From Actinomycetes bacterium (GTDB taxonomy: Bacteria > Actinomycetota > Actinomycetes > Mycobacteriales > Mycobacteriaceae): 64,000 bases of DNA. The notes below the pieces were generated by a model. It saw only the letters and a list, made by a program, of their open reading frames with translations, was not told the DNA's origin and did no database searches. Each line of letters begins with the position of its first letter. Positions within the stretch are counted from its first letter, which is position 1. The stretch is taken from positions 62,001 to 126,000 of the forward strand of contig JAEYUQ010000015.1 of the NCBI GenBank assembly GCA_023432405.1. The letters run 5' to 3'. Positions 1 through 8,927 of this stretch are shown piece after piece. The translations under genes and the position numbers were made by a program.

Positions 1-2
1 AT

Positions 3-341
3 GCCTCAAAAATTTCTGTCGAGGATGCCAGGGTGAACTGGCGTACTCCTGCAGACGAGATTGCTCGAAGAATTCGGGCATTTACCCCGGCACCGGGGGC
101 GTGGACTGTATGTCAGGGAGAGCGCTACAAACTGGGCCCGGTTACTGTCTTGGGGACCAAGGAGTTATCGCCTGGGGAAGTGCGCATTGAGAAGAAACTG
201 GTGCGAGTAGGCACAGGTACTGTTGATGTGCTCTTGGAAACCATCCAGCCACCAGGTAAGCGACGGATGGACGCTGCCGCTTGGGGGCGGGGAGTTCGAG
301 GAGGCAACACAGCAGCGGCAGAGGAAATGAGGTTCGAGTAA
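3..341 (+). CDS. fmt: Methionyl-tRNA formyltransferase, C-terminal part (5' end outside window)
   Basis: The reading frame is open from base 3 and ends with TAA at 339-341; the start lies before the window. The visible ~112 residues are the C-terminal domain of Fmt, with the family pattern of a short K-I-S-x-E-D-A lead-in followed by V-N-W-R-T-P-A-D-E-I, and a late G-x-V-x-V-x-T region. Fmt formylates initiator Met-tRNA using 10-formyl-THF. The stop overlaps the rsmB start (TAATG), so the two genes are probably translationally coupled, as in other Corynebacterium. The GTG at 33 is an internal valine codon, not a start. Confidence 0.93.
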   Translation, partial: ASKISVEDARVNWRTPADEIARRIRAFTPAPGAWTVCQGERYKLGPVTVLGTKELSPGEVRIEKKLVRVGTGTVDVLLETIQPPGKRRMDAAAWGRGVRGGNTAAAEEMRFE

Positions 342-1813
342 TGGGCGGTTTTCGATCTCGTGCCACCGGGAGTATTCCCGAGAATTTGAAAACTGAAAAG
401 GCGAAAGTTGCATCAAAACCAGTGCGGAAACCTCACCGCCGGGATAGCAAGGCTGTGAGCAGCGCAGAGAGTAGAGAGCAGAGAGTAGATCCTGCAAGGC
501 GTGCCGCCTATAACACCCTTGTGGCTGTGATGACCAGAGATGCCTACTCAAATCTGCTGTTACCTGGGGAATTACGCAAACTACACATTAGCGGCCGAGA
601 TGCGGCGTTTGCCACCGAAATAGTTTATGGAACCCTCAGGAACGAAGGGATCTTGGATACGGTGATTGCCCAGTGTTCTTCGCGTCCTCTTGGCTCAGTG
701 GACACAGAGGTTTTAGCGGCGTTGCGCATGGGGGCTTATCAGCACCTCATGATGCGCGTTGAAGCCCATGCAGCCGTGGACACCACAGTGCATTTAGCCA
801 GGCTGTACTCGCAGAAAGTCACTGGTTTTGTCAACGCTATTATGCGCACACTCTCGCAGCGCAGTCTCGATGAGTGGATGCAAGAACTTTCACCCGACCC
901 CAAGAATCAGCCGGTGGCGGCTATGGCTTTCCGAACAGCACATCCCGAATGGATAGCTCAGTCCTTTGCTCGGGCCTTGGGGGACACACAACATCTTGAA
1001 GAATGCCTGACCGCTGATTCCGAGCGCCCAAAGGTTCACCTGGTTGCACGTCCTGGACAGATCAGTCAAGAAGACCTCCTGCGTCAGACGGGTGGCGTTC
1101 CCGGACAGTACTCGCCCTACGCTGTCTACCTGGACAAGGGTGATCCCGGAGAATATCCTGCGGTCCGATCAGGAAAGGCTGCAGTTCAGGATGAAGGATC
1201 CCAGCTTATAGCTCTGGCTGTTACTGAAGCTGCCCTCGATGGTGAGGATGGTGGTCGTTGGTTAGATCTGTGCTCTGGTCCTGGAGGAAAGACAGCGCTC
1301 ATAGCCAGCATTGGGCTCTCGCGTGGTGCCAACATTGACGCTGTGGAGGTAGCGCCCCATCGCGCTGAGTTGGTGCGCACAGCCACAGCTGATCTCCCTG
1401 TGACAGTGACCGTGGCTGATGGACGAGATTCCGGGCTTACCCCTGGTTATGATCGCGTCCTCGTAGATGCCCCCTGCTCTGGTTTGGGAGCTTTACGACG
1501 CCGCCCTGAAGCCCGCTGGAGGAAAAGCGAGTCGGATATTGCTGAGCTCACCACTCTCCAATACGAACTGTTATGTTCTGCAGTGGAGCTGACCAGACCT
1601 GGGGGAGTAATCCTGTATTCCACCTGTTCCCCAGATCTGCGAGAGACCAGGCAGATTGTGGACCGGGCAGTAGCATCGCTGAATGTTGAGGAGTGCAATG
1701 CTCACAGCCTGTTTCCTCTGGAGGGCGTCGGTCAGGAAAAGTCTGTGCAGTTGTGGCCATTTCGGTATGGAACAGACGCCATGTTCTGTGCTGTGTTAAA
1801 GAAACTGCCCTAA
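341..1813 (+). CDS. rsmB: 16S rRNA (cytosine-C5)-methyltransferase RsmB/Sun
   Basis: 490 aa. An N-terminal NusB-like RNA-binding domain (about residues 50-190) is followed by a Rossmann SAM-methyltransferase domain. The SAM loop reads D-L-C-S-G-P-G-G-K-T. The two cysteines of the m5C mechanism lie in V-D-A-P-C-S-G-L-G and Y-S-T-C-S-P. The enzyme methylates 16S rRNA. I chose ATG 341 because it overlaps the fmt stop and follows a GAGG-type ribosome site; an in-frame ATG at 281 would overlap fmt by 60 bases. A weak hairpin (ACGGG-TGAG-CCCGT) follows the gene. Confidence 0.95.
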   Translation: MGGFRSRATGSIPENLKTEKAKVASKPVRKPHRRDSKAVSSAESREQRVDPARRAAYNTLVAVMTRDAYSNLLLPGELRKLHISGRDAAFATEIVYGTLRNEGILDTVIAQCSSRPLGSVDTEVLAALRMGAYQHLMMRVEAHAAVDTTVHLARLYSQKVTGFVNAIMRTLSQRSLDEWMQELSPDPKNQPVAAMAFRTAHPEWIAQSFARALGDTQHLEECLTADSERPKVHLVARPGQISQEDLLRQTGGVPGQYSPYAVYLDKGDPGEYPAVRSGKAAVQDEGSQLIALAVTEAALDGEDGGRWLDLCSGPGGKTALIASIGLSRGANIDAVEVAPHRAELVRTATADLPVTVTVADGRDSGLTPGYDRVLVDAPCSGLGALRRRPEARWRKSESDIAELTTLQYELLCSAVELTRPGGVILYSTCSPDLRETRQIVDRAVASLNVEECNAHSLFPLEGVGQEKSVQLWPFRYGTDAMFCAVLKKLP

Positions 1814-1882
1814 GCAAGGGTGACGGGTGAGCCCGTGGGGTTAGTGAGGGAGTGAGAGCTTCACTGCATCCAGCAGCACAGT

Positions 1883-1888
1883 TAGACT
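1883..1888 (+). promoter_or_regulatory. Candidate -10 box for a leaderless rpe transcript
   Basis: TAGACT fits the actinobacterial TAnnnT -10 consensus and ends 7 nt before the rpe ATG at 1896, so transcription would begin at or next to the start codon. No good ribosome site precedes that ATG. Confidence 0.5.
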
Positions 1889-1895
1889 GTGCGAT

Positions 1896-2564
1896 ATGTC
1901 TGAGAGCATGAAGCCAAAAATTGCCCCATCCATTCTTTCTGCGGACTTCGGACATCTGGCCGATGACATCGTGGCCGTCCCAGATGCAGACTGGATTCAT
2001 GTGGACATCATGGATGGTCACTTTGTGCCCAACCTCTCCTTTGGGCCTGGAATCACCTCTACGGTGAACCAGATCACCGAGAAGGAGTTAGATGTTCACC
2101 TCATGATTGAGGAGCCAGAGAAGTGGGTTGACCGTTACATTGACGCAGGCGCCGATACTGTTATTTTCCATATCGAGGCGGCTGAGGATCCTGTGGCGCT
2201 GGCTCAGCACATCCATGAGAAGGGGGCAAAGGCCGGTTTTTCCTTGCGTCCTGCCACACCTATTGAACCTATGCTGGATTCCCTCCGATACTTTGATGAG
2301 GTTCTGGTGATGAGTGTGGAGCCTGGATTTGGTGGACAGTCCTTCATGCCTGATCAGTTGGACAAAGTGAGAACTCTTCGCCGTGCTCTTGATGAGCAAG
2401 GCTTGGACGTGGTGATTGAGATTGATGGTGGCATCTCGGCGTCCACTATCGCACAGGCTGCCGAGGCTGGGGTTGAAGCCTTTGTGGCAGGTTCTGCGGT
2501 GTATGGTTCCGAGAACCCGAATGCCGCCGTTCAAGAGTTGCGTGCTTTAGCCACTCGGCAGTAG
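1896..2564 (+). CDS. rpe: Ribulose-phosphate 3-epimerase
   Basis: 222 aa, normal length for this TIM barrel. It interconverts ribulose-5-phosphate and xylulose-5-phosphate in the pentose phosphate pathway. Visible motifs: P-S-I-L-S-A-D-F at the N-terminus, metal/catalytic H-V-D-I-M-D-G-H-F-V-P-N, D-V-H-L-M, the phosphate loop V-E-P-G-F-G-G-Q, and I-D-G-G-I. ATG 1896 lies 7 nt after a -10-like TAGACT (leaderless). An alternative ATG at 1908 follows a GAGAG. The next gene, ribD, starts 10 nt after the stop, so rpe probably heads the riboflavin operon. Ribulose-5-phosphate, its substrate, is also the RibB substrate. Confidence 0.96.
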   Translation: MSESMKPKIAPSILSADFGHLADDIVAVPDADWIHVDIMDGHFVPNLSFGPGITSTVNQITEKELDVHLMIEEPEKWVDRYIDAGADTVIFHIEAAEDPVALAQHIHEKGAKAGFSLRPATPIEPMLDSLRYFDEVLVMSVEPGFGGQSFMPDQLDKVRTLRRALDEQGLDVVIEIDGGISASTIAQAAEAGVEAFVAGSAVYGSENPNAAVQELRALATRQ

Positions 2565-2574
2565 AGAACAGAAG

Positions 2575-3594
2575 ATGTACCCACCAGCTGTGCGTGATGC
2601 CCTCGCGCGGGCAATCAGCGCCTCTGAGGAGGTTGCGGGGACTACCAGCCCCAATCCTCCTGTGGGGGCTGCCATTTTGAATACTCGCGGTGAGATTGTG
2701 GGTATAGGTGCTACTCAGCCTGTAGGGGGTCCTCACGCTGAGATTATGGCGTTGCGTGAGGCTGGTCGAAACGCTGTCGGTGGCACAGCGGTGGTGACCT
2801 TGGAACCCTGCAACCATACGGGACACACCGGGCCGTGCTCTCAGGCCCTTATCGACGCCGGTATTCGTCAGGTGTACTACGTTCATGAGGATCCCACGTC
2901 CGAGGCACATGGTGGTGCAGATCACCTACGCTGTGCGGGAGTAGTGGCAACTCAGCTGCGTGATGAGGATGATAAGCCACTGCGGGTGGAAGTTCTTGCT
3001 CCCTGGTTAAAGGCGGTGAGTCTGAGGCGCCCCGCCGTGACTCTCAAGTGTGCTCAGACCTTGGACGGCTTTACCGCTGCCGTGGATGGGACAAGTCAGT
3101 GGATCACAGGTGCTGCGGCCCGTGATGAAGTCCACCGTGACCGCAGTACTCGTGACGCAATCATTGTTGGTACCACCACTGCGCTGGTGGACAACCCTTC
3201 GCTTACTGCCCGTCGCAGTGACGGCACGCTCTATCCACACCAGCCACTTCGAGGAGTCATCGGTTCTCGCCCACTAAGTGAGGGGAACTTGGTGGACAGC
3301 GGTTTTGTGCAGTGGCCGAGCCCAGAGGCTGCCCTTTCTGATCTTTGGGATCGCGGGGCACGGAATGTTCTTGTGGAGGGTGGGGCTTCCCTGGCTCTCA
3401 GTTTTGTCCGCGCAGGTCTGGTGGATTTCGTCCAGGCCTATATTGCCCCGCTTCTCCTGGGCGACGGTCGCCCACTGTTGGCTGGTGCTCTCACCGACAC
3501 CTTGTCAGGGGGACTCAGAATGCATACCACCAGTGTGCGGCAGTACGGCGAAGACATCCTGCTGAATCTTGAGGTTTCCCCCGAGCACTTATAA
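2575..3594 (+). CDS. ribD: Bifunctional pyrimidine deaminase / reductase of riboflavin synthesis
   Basis: 339 aa. The N-terminal zinc deaminase domain has H-A-E at residues 54-56 and P-C-N-H-T-G-H-T-G-P-C at 78-88 (zinc ligands H54, C79, C88). The C-terminal reductase domain carries T-L-K-C-A-Q-T-L-D-G and V-E-G-G-A-S-L. RibD deaminates the pyrimidine product of RibA and reduces its ribosyl side chain with NADPH. It lies 10 nt after rpe and 7 nt before ribE, so it is cotranscribed. Confidence 0.96.
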   Translation: MYPPAVRDALARAISASEEVAGTTSPNPPVGAAILNTRGEIVGIGATQPVGGPHAEIMALREAGRNAVGGTAVVTLEPCNHTGHTGPCSQALIDAGIRQVYYVHEDPTSEAHGGADHLRCAGVVATQLRDEDDKPLRVEVLAPWLKAVSLRRPAVTLKCAQTLDGFTAAVDGTSQWITGAAARDEVHRDRSTRDAIIVGTTTALVDNPSLTARRSDGTLYPHQPLRGVIGSRPLSEGNLVDSGFVQWPSPEAALSDLWDRGARNVLVEGGASLALSFVRAGLVDFVQAYIAPLLLGDGRPLLAGALTDTLSGGLRMHTTSVRQYGEDILLNLEVSPEHL

Positions 3595-3601
3595 TCAGGT
3601 C

Positions 3602-4360
3602 ATGTTCACCGGCTTGATTGAGGATGTAGGCACCATTACTGAGCGCAGCACTGAAGATGGTGTGGTGTGTCTGGACATTGCTGCACGCACAGTGTTTCAG
3701 GACATTTCTTTGGGGGCGTCGGTAGCGGTTAACGGAGTCTGCTTGACTGTGGTGAACATCACGGATGTGGAACACAATCTCGGGGATGTCACAGACAACG
3801 CCGATACCGTGAATGCTTTGGATACCGAGCGCAACAGCGGTGATGCCAGTCACGGTGACAATCCGACAATTGCTCGTTTTCAGGTCATGGCGAAGACTTT
3901 GGAGCGCACTACCCTGAAGGATGCCGGTCCTGGAACTCGGGTGAATCTCGAAAGACCCCTCATCTATAACACCAGCCGTTTGGACGGGCATTTCACTCTC
4001 GGTCATGTAGACGGCACCACCACTCTTCTTCGGCGCACTCACGACGTGAATTCTGATGTATTTCGCTTTGCCCTTCCTCACAGTCTGGCTGCCTACGTGG
4101 TGGATAAGGGTTCTATTGCTATCAATGGAACATCTCTGACAGTCTCAGCGCTTGGACGTTGTGACTCACAGGAGAAACACTCAGAGGAGGAGTATTTCGA
4201 GGTGGCTCTCATACCCACCACGTTGACCCACACTGTTCTGGGAGATCTTCAGCCCGGAGATGAGGTCAATGTGGAGGTAGACATTCTTGGCAAGTACATT
4301 GCGAGGATGCTCAAAACAGGCTACATTCAGCCTCCTTCCAGGGGCATTGTTACCGAATAA
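3602..4360 (+). CDS. ribE: Riboflavin synthase alpha chain, enlarged
   Basis: Called ribC in some Corynebacterium annotations. 252 aa. It dismutates two lumazines to riboflavin plus the RibA product. Both lumazine-binding barrels are visible: M-F-T-G-L-I-E-D-V-G with V-N-G-V-C-L-T-V, and G-H-V-D-G-T with I-N-G-T-S-L-T-V. The usual length is 195-215. The excess is mainly an acidic Asn/Asp/Thr-rich insert of about 30 residues around 60-92, between the first L-T-V strand and V-M-A-K-T-L, plus a short charged insert near 190-200. ATG 3602 gives the canonical N-terminus; an in-frame ATG at 3569 would overlap ribD. Confidence 0.94.
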   Translation: MFTGLIEDVGTITERSTEDGVVCLDIAARTVFQDISLGASVAVNGVCLTVVNITDVEHNLGDVTDNADTVNALDTERNSGDASHGDNPTIARFQVMAKTLERTTLKDAGPGTRVNLERPLIYNTSRLDGHFTLGHVDGTTTLLRRTHDVNSDVFRFALPHSLAAYVVDKGSIAINGTSLTVSALGRCDSQEKHSEEEYFEVALIPTTLTHTVLGDLQPGDEVNVEVDILGKYIARMLKTGYIQPPSRGIVTE

Positions 4361-4403
4361 CTCGGTGGTGAAGGAGTAAGGCTAGACTTCTGCTATAGCG
4401 GGG

Positions 4404-4428
4404 CACCCACATGTGCTGTGGGTGTTTT
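4404..4428 (+). terminator. Hairpin plus T-run in the ribB leader (terminator or attenuator)
   Basis: CACCCACA (4404-4411) and TGTGGGTG (4417-4424) form a perfect 8-bp stem with a 5-nt loop, followed directly by TTTT (4425-4428). A -10-like TATAGC lies just upstream (4394-4399). The hairpin falls 26 nt before the ribB start. It may end rpe-ribD-ribE transcripts or attenuate ribB. It does not look like an FMN riboswitch. Confidence 0.5.
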
Positions 4429-4453
4429 CGACTGTCTCAAGGTTGAGGAGAAT

Positions 4454-5191
4454 ATGTCAGAGCTTAGAGGGACTATGTCGGAATCTGTGGACGATGCGTT
4501 GTACGACCTCAGATTGGACACCGTAGAGGATGCAATTCGGGACATCGCTGCTGGTAAACCCGTGGTGGTGGTGGACGATGCAGATCGTGAAAACGAGGGA
4601 GATCTTATTTTTGCCGCCTCCCACGCAACTCCTGAGTTGGTTGCCTTTATGGTGAGGTGGACATCTGGATACATCTGCGTTCCCATGCCTGCGGAATATG
4701 CAGATCGTCTAGATCTACCACCGATGACAACTCATAATCAGGACGTCCGGGGAACTGCCTACACCGTTACTGTGGATGCTGCCACGGGAACCACCGGCAT
4801 CTCAGCTACCTCACGTGCCGAAACTATCCGTCGGTTGGCAGACCCAGCATCCCAGCCTGAGGACTTCACCCGCCCTGGGCACGTGGTTCCTCTGAGGGCC
4901 CGTCCCGGTGGAGTCTTGGAACGCGCTGGTCACACAGAGGCTACTGTGGATTTGACCCGTGCGGCAGGCCTTCCCCCAGTGGGGGCTCTCTGCGAGATTG
5001 TGGGAATTGAGGATCCTACGGATATGGCTCGAAGCCCGGAGCTTCGTCGCTTTGCTGATGAGCATGGTCTGAGCATGATTTCAGTCCAACAGCTTCAACA
5101 GTGGTGTCGTCGAGGACACACTGAGGATGCTGCTCAGCAGAACGCTACTGCTGATGGTGAGATTTCGGCAGACAAGGAGACCCGTGATTAA
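4454..5191 (+). CDS. ribB: 3,4-dihydroxy-2-butanone 4-phosphate synthase (stand-alone)
   Basis: 245 aa. It converts ribulose-5-phosphate to formate plus the four-carbon unit of riboflavin. Motifs: [11 protein letters not shown] (acidic active-site loop), [21 protein letters not shown] and H-T-E-A-T-V-D-L. In C. glutamicum and most actinobacteria this domain is fused to GTP cyclohydrolase II. Here it ends in a hydrophilic tail of about 30 residues with its own TAA, and ribA follows in another frame. ATG 4454 follows GAGGAG; ATG 4475 after AGAGG is a possible alternative start. Confidence 0.95.
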   Translation: MSELRGTMSESVDDALYDLRLDTVEDAIRDIAAGKPVVVVDDADRENEGDLIFAASHATPELVAFMVRWTSGYICVPMPAEYADRLDLPPMTTHNQDVRGTAYTVTVDAATGTTGISATSRAETIRRLADPASQPEDFTRPGHVVPLRARPGGVLERAGHTEATVDLTRAAGLPPVGALCEIVGIEDPTDMARSPELRRFADEHGLSMISVQQLQQWCRRGHTEDAAQQNATADGEISADKETRD

Positions 5192-5831
5192 CCGTCAGGT
5201 AGAAACACGGCTTCCTACAGAACACGGTGAATTTCGGATTCTGGGTTATCGCGATAGCACTACTGGGTTAGATCATGTAGCACTGGTGGCTGGTGATGTT
5301 CGGAACCAGGACGATGTGCTGGTGCGGGTTCATTCCGAGTGTCTTACCGGGGATGTGTTGGGATCCTTGCGCTGTGACTGCGGCCCTCAGCTCCACGCTG
5401 CCTTGGACACCATCGCTGAGGCAGGGCAGGGGGTTCTCATTTATTTACGAGGGCAAGAGGGCCGTGGGATTGGGCTGATTGCAAAGCTTCGTGCCTATAG
5501 TCTCCAGGACGATGGTGCCGATACCGTTGACGCTAATCTAGAGCAGGGGCTGCCGGTAGATGGGCGAAACTATTCGGCGGCAGTGGAGATTCTGGACGAT
5601 CTCGGGGTGGCCTCAATTCGGCTGATTTCCAACAATCCTGACAAGCGCGTTGCCTTGTCGGCGCATGGGGTTGAGGTTCATGAACTGGTGTCTCTGCCTG
5701 TTCAACCCAATCGAGAGAATATTCGGTACCTGCGCACAAAAAGAGACCGGATGGGACATATTCTTCCTGCTGTTGCCCAGTGGGATAGTGACCATGCTCA
5801 GGAGCAGGCATCAAGGAGTGAGAATGAGTAA
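5184..5831 (+). CDS. ribA: GTP cyclohydrolase II (stand-alone)
   Basis: 215 aa. It opens the imidazole ring of GTP, the first committed step to riboflavin. The zinc site [14 protein letters not shown] is visible, followed by G-Q-E-G-R-G-I-G-L and the late S-N-N-P-D-K. The GTG at 5184 overlaps the ribB stop (TAA 5189-5191) by 8 nt and is preceded by a strong ribosome site, AAGGAG at 5174-5179. This argues for a genuine separate gene rather than a frameshifted ribBA. A longer frame open from 5127 lacks any such site. It ends in an 8-nt overlap with ribH. Confidence 0.95.
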   Translation: MINRQVETRLPTEHGEFRILGYRDSTTGLDHVALVAGDVRNQDDVLVRVHSECLTGDVLGSLRCDCGPQLHAALDTIAEAGQGVLIYLRGQEGRGIGLIAKLRAYSLQDDGADTVDANLEQGLPVDGRNYSAAVEILDDLGVASIRLISNNPDKRVALSAHGVEVHELVSLPVQPNRENIRYLRTKRDRMGHILPAVAQWDSDHAQEQASRSENE

Positions 5832-6291
5832 AGCGGGTTTGCCCACACAGACTATCCCCACTGCGGAGGGGTTGCGTGTGGCGATAGTGGCTTCCCGGTG
5901 GAACGCGGAGATTTGTGAGCGCCTGGTAGAGCGCGCTGAACAGACAGCCAAGGAAGCCGGTGCTCAGTACACTACCTTCCGTGTGATGGGCGCTTTGGAA
6001 ATCCCCGTTGTGGTTCAGCAGGCCGCTTCCCGTTACGACGCCGTGGTTGCCCTAGGCTGCGTGGTTCAAGGTGGAACCCCCCACTTTGACTATGTGTGTG
6101 ATTCTGTCACCGCAGGGCTGACCCGTGTGGCATTGGATACCCAAACACCCATCGGAAACGGAATTCTCACCACCCACACTGTGCAGCAGGCGCGGGAGCG
6201 CGCTGGGTTTGAGGACTCCGTTGAAGATAAGGGTGCAGAGGCTATGATCGCAGCAGTGGATACAGCTTTAGTACTACAGCGAATGGCGTAG
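5824..6291 (+). CDS. ribH: 6,7-dimethyl-8-ribityllumazine synthase
   Basis: 155 aa, standard length. It condenses the RibB and RibD products into lumazine; the family forms pentamers or capsids. Visible: [23 protein letters not shown] and G-I-L-T-T-H-T. The usually invariant arginine in V-I-R-G-x-T-x-H-F is glutamine here ([10 protein letters not shown]). ATG 5824 overlaps the ribA stop (ATGAGTAA) and follows AAGGAG at 5813-5818, so it is coupled to ribA. Confidence 0.96.
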   Translation: MSKAGLPTQTIPTAEGLRVAIVASRWNAEICERLVERAEQTAKEAGAQYTTFRVMGALEIPVVVQQAASRYDAVVALGCVVQGGTPHFDYVCDSVTAGLTRVALDTQTPIGNGILTTHTVQQARERAGFEDSVEDKGAEAMIAAVDTALVLQRMA

Positions 6292-6334
6292 ATGCTATCA
6301 TCCTTGACAAGTTGAAATCCTGGGAGAGTGAACA

Positions 6335-6874
6335 GTGGCTAAGAATGATGAGAGTGCTAAGCCTCTTGAAGTGACCGATGAGGAACGCGCTGAATACCTG
6401 GCAGCACATCCCTTTGCCTCTATTTCCACAAAGCCGTGGGAATTTGAGGTGACATCACCCAAGCTCAGGATTGCCGCCTATATATCTGTGGTGGTGATTA
6501 TGGCTGTTCACATTTTCATGGGTGTGACCGTAGGAATTGGATACTCAGGAGCAGCAATTACCCGCTTGGATCAATGGGGTTATGTACTTCTCGGAGTGTT
6601 TCTCTCGGTTCTGGCCTACATTGCCCTTACCCGACCTCGGGTGCGCGCGAATGCCGATGGGGTGGAGGTTCGCAACATCATTGGCACCCGCTTTTACCCC
6701 TGGATGGTCATCTACGGCTTGAGCTTCCCGAGGAAGGCCCACATGGCACGCCTGGAACTGCCTGAGTTTGAGTACGTTCCTCTGTGGGCCATGCAGTCTG
6801 CTGACGGAGATTATGTGGTGAAGGCCATCAGCCAATTCCGTGATCTTGAAGCACGATATATGCCCAAGGACTAG
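6335..6874 (+). CDS. PH-domain membrane protein (Rv1417-like)
   Basis: 179 aa, function unknown. A polar N-terminus of about 45 residues is followed by two membrane helices (about 46-68 and 82-98). A C-terminal bacterial PH-like domain contains R-A-N-A-D-G-V-E-V-R-N, W-M-V-I-Y-G-L-S-F-P and W-A-M-Q-S-A-D-G. The family sits between ribH and uvrC in Corynebacterium and Mycobacterium, which supports orthology. The GTG start follows GGGAG about 8 nt upstream. The spacing to uvrC is 14 nt. Confidence 0.8.
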   Translation: MAKNDESAKPLEVTDEERAEYLAAHPFASISTKPWEFEVTSPKLRIAAYISVVVIMAVHIFMGVTVGIGYSGAAITRLDQWGYVLLGVFLSVLAYIALTRPRVRANADGVEVRNIIGTRFYPWMVIYGLSFPRKAHMARLELPEFEYVPLWAMQSADGDYVVKAISQFRDLEARYMPKD

Positions 6875-6888
6875 GACTTTGACACTTC

Positions 6889-8916
6889 ATGGCTGATCCA
6901 GCTAGCTATCGCCCGGCGCCCGGAACCATTCCGACTGACCCGGGCGTTTATAAGTTTCGGGATGATAACCAGCGTGTCATTTACGTAGGGAAAGCAAAGA
7001 ACCTGCGGGCACGTGTCAATAACTATTTTCAGGACATCACCCAACTTCACCCTCGTACTCGGCAAATGGTGCTTACTGCCAGCTCAGTAGAGTGGACGGT
7101 TGTGGCCAGTGAGGTGGAAGCACTCCAACTGGAATACACCTGGATCAAGAAGTTCGATCCCCGTTTCAATGTGATGTATCGGGATGACAAAAGCTATCCC
7201 ATGCTGGCTGTATCCGTGGGGGAGGAGTTTCCCAGAGCATTCTTTTATCGGGGTGCCCGCCGGAAGGGAGTTCGATACTTCGGCCCCTATGGTCAAGCCT
7301 GGGCCGTGAGAAACACCATCGAAACCCTCACCCGAGTTTTCCCCGTGAGAACCTGCACCAAGGGGGTATTTAATCGGCACTCGCTGTTAGGTAGACCATG
7401 TCTGCTTGGATACATTGAGAAGTGCTCAGCGCCGTGTGTGGGCAGAGTAACTGCCTCTGAACACCGCGAGTTAGTTGAGGGCTTCCTCGGTTTCATGATG
7501 GGGAAAACAGATCAAGTCCGCAAGGACCTTCAACTGGAAATGGAAGAAGCCGCCAACGCTTTAGATTTTGAACGTGCCGCCCGCCTTCGAGACGATATAG
7601 CTGGAATAGATAAGCTCACCGAACAACAAACCGTGGTCTTAGGGGATGGTACAGACGCAGACGTCATCGGCATTGCTGCTGATGAGCTCGAAGCTGCTGT
7701 CCAGATCTTCCACGTGCGTGAGGGACGGATCAAAGGTCAACGGGCATGGGTTGTGGAAATCCAAACACATGATGTGGCGGAGATTGTGCAGGACTTCCTC
7801 ATTCAGTTCTATAGCGATGCCGTGGAGCGCGTGGAACGTGAAAACGCCGAGGATGAGCAGATTGTCAGACGAAGGGGCGTCGATAAGGAATTGTGGGAGT
7901 CCCGCCGCCAGTCCACAGCAATACCCCGAGAGATCTTAGTGCCCGAATTGCCCGTGGATGCGAAGGAAGTCCAGCACCTCTTAGAGGAGCTTCGGGGTTC
8001 TCATGTGAGTGTGAGAGTGCCACAACGGGGAGACAAGAAAGCCCTTGCACAGACAGTTACCCGTAATGCGCAGGACGCCTTAAAGCAGCACAAGATGAAG
8101 CGAATCGGTGATATAACCGCTCGCTCAGCAGCTCTGAATGACATTCAAGAGGCGTTGGAGATGGATCAAGCACCACTTCGCATTGAATGCACGGATATTT
8201 CCCATATCCAGGGCACGGATGTGGTGGCCTCGCTCGTGGTGTTTGAAGATGGCTTACCCAAGAAGTCTGACTATCGGCGCTATCGGATCAAAGAGGCTGC
8301 GGGGGATGGGCACTCTGATGACGTAGCCTCCATCGCTGAGGTCACACGGCGTCGCTTTGCTCGCTATCACGAGGATAAAGCTGCCGCCCCGGCACTTTCT
8401 GATGATGAGCTGGAAAGTACCTTCGGGGATGAGCACTTGGAAGAGGTGCTGACGGGAACAAAACGCTTTGCCTATCCGCCCCAGCTTTTCATTGTGGATG
8501 GTGGGGCACCTCAGGTGGCTGCTGCTCAAAGAGTGTTCGAGGAACTGGGCATTGGAGATGTTGCTCTGGCAGGTTTGGCAAAGCGCTTAGAAGAAGTCTG
8601 GGTGCCTGATTCCGAGGAACCTGTTATTTTGCCTCGCAATTCCCAGGCGCTCTTCCTGCTCCAGCACATCCGGGATGAAGCCCACCGTTTTGCCATCACC
8701 TATCATCGCAATCAGCGTTCCAAGCGCATGAAAACCTCAGTGTTGGACTCAATTCCAGGGTTGGGGCCTGCACGCCGTCGAGAACTAGTGAAACACTTCG
8801 GCTCCGTCAAGCGAGTGAAAGAAGCCAGTGTGGAGGATATCGCTGAGCTCAAAGGCTTTGGCCCTCGCCTTGCAGAGGCTGTTTATTGCCACCTACACCC
8901 AGAGGGCTCGGCGTAA
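6889..8916 (+). CDS. uvrC: Excinuclease ABC subunit C
   Basis: 675 aa. UvrC makes both incisions in nucleotide excision repair. Domain order: GIY-YIG nuclease (residues ~15-95, with P-G-V-Y-K-F and [10 protein letters not shown]), the cysteine region [15 protein letters not shown], a UVR motif binding UvrB (~205-240), the RNase H-like nuclease ([11 protein letters not shown] and F-I-V-D-G-G-A-P-Q) and tandem helix-hairpin-helix at the C-terminus (I-P-G-L-G-P-A-R-R and L-K-G-F-G-P-R-L-A). Its stop codon forms part of the rapZ -10 box. Confidence 0.97.
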   Translation: MADPASYRPAPGTIPTDPGVYKFRDDNQRVIYVGKAKNLRARVNNYFQDITQLHPRTRQMVLTASSVEWTVVASEVEALQLEYTWIKKFDPRFNVMYRDDKSYPMLAVSVGEEFPRAFFYRGARRKGVRYFGPYGQAWAVRNTIETLTRVFPVRTCTKGVFNRHSLLGRPCLLGYIEKCSAPCVGRVTASEHRELVEGFLGFMMGKTDQVRKDLQLEMEEAANALDFERAARLRDDIAGIDKLTEQQTVVLGDGTDADVIGIAADELEAAVQIFHVREGRIKGQRAWVVEIQTHDVAEIVQDFLIQFYSDAVERVERENAEDEQIVRRRGVDKELWESRRQSTAIPREILVPELPVDAKEVQHLLEELRGSHVSVRVPQRGDKKALAQTVTRNAQDALKQHKMKRIGDITARSAALNDIQEALEMDQAPLRIECTDISHIQGTDVVASLVVFEDGLPKKSDYRRYRIKEAAGDGHSDDVASIAEVTRRRFARYHEDKAAAPALSDDELESTFGDEHLEEVLTGTKRFAYPPQLFIVDGGAPQVAAAQRVFEELGIGDVALAGLAKRLEEVWVPDSEEPVILPRNSQALFLLQHIRDEAHRFAITYHRNQRSKRMKTSVLDSIPGLGPARRRELVKHFGSVKRVKEASVEDIAELKGFGPRLAEAVYCHLHPEGSA

Positions 8917-8919
8917 AAT
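8914..8919 (+). promoter_or_regulatory. -10 box for a leaderless rapZ transcript
   Basis: TAAAAT begins inside the uvrC stop codon and ends 8 nt before the rapZ ATG at 8928. No Shine-Dalgarno sequence is present between them. Confidence 0.55.
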
Positions 8920-8927
8920 GTCTCGGT

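Noticed and set aside
1851..1865. AGTGA-GAGCT-TCACT as a GlxR site before rpe
   Set aside because: The spacer is 5 nt, not the 6 required by the CRP/GlxR core.
4360..4454. FMN riboswitch before ribB
   Set aside because: The interval is under 100 nt and shows a single hairpin; the conserved RFN element does not fit.
5127..5183. Longer RibA start at 5127, or a programmed frameshift joining ribB and ribA
   Set aside because: GTG 5184 has an ideal AAGGAG site, and no slippery heptamer was seen in the overlap.
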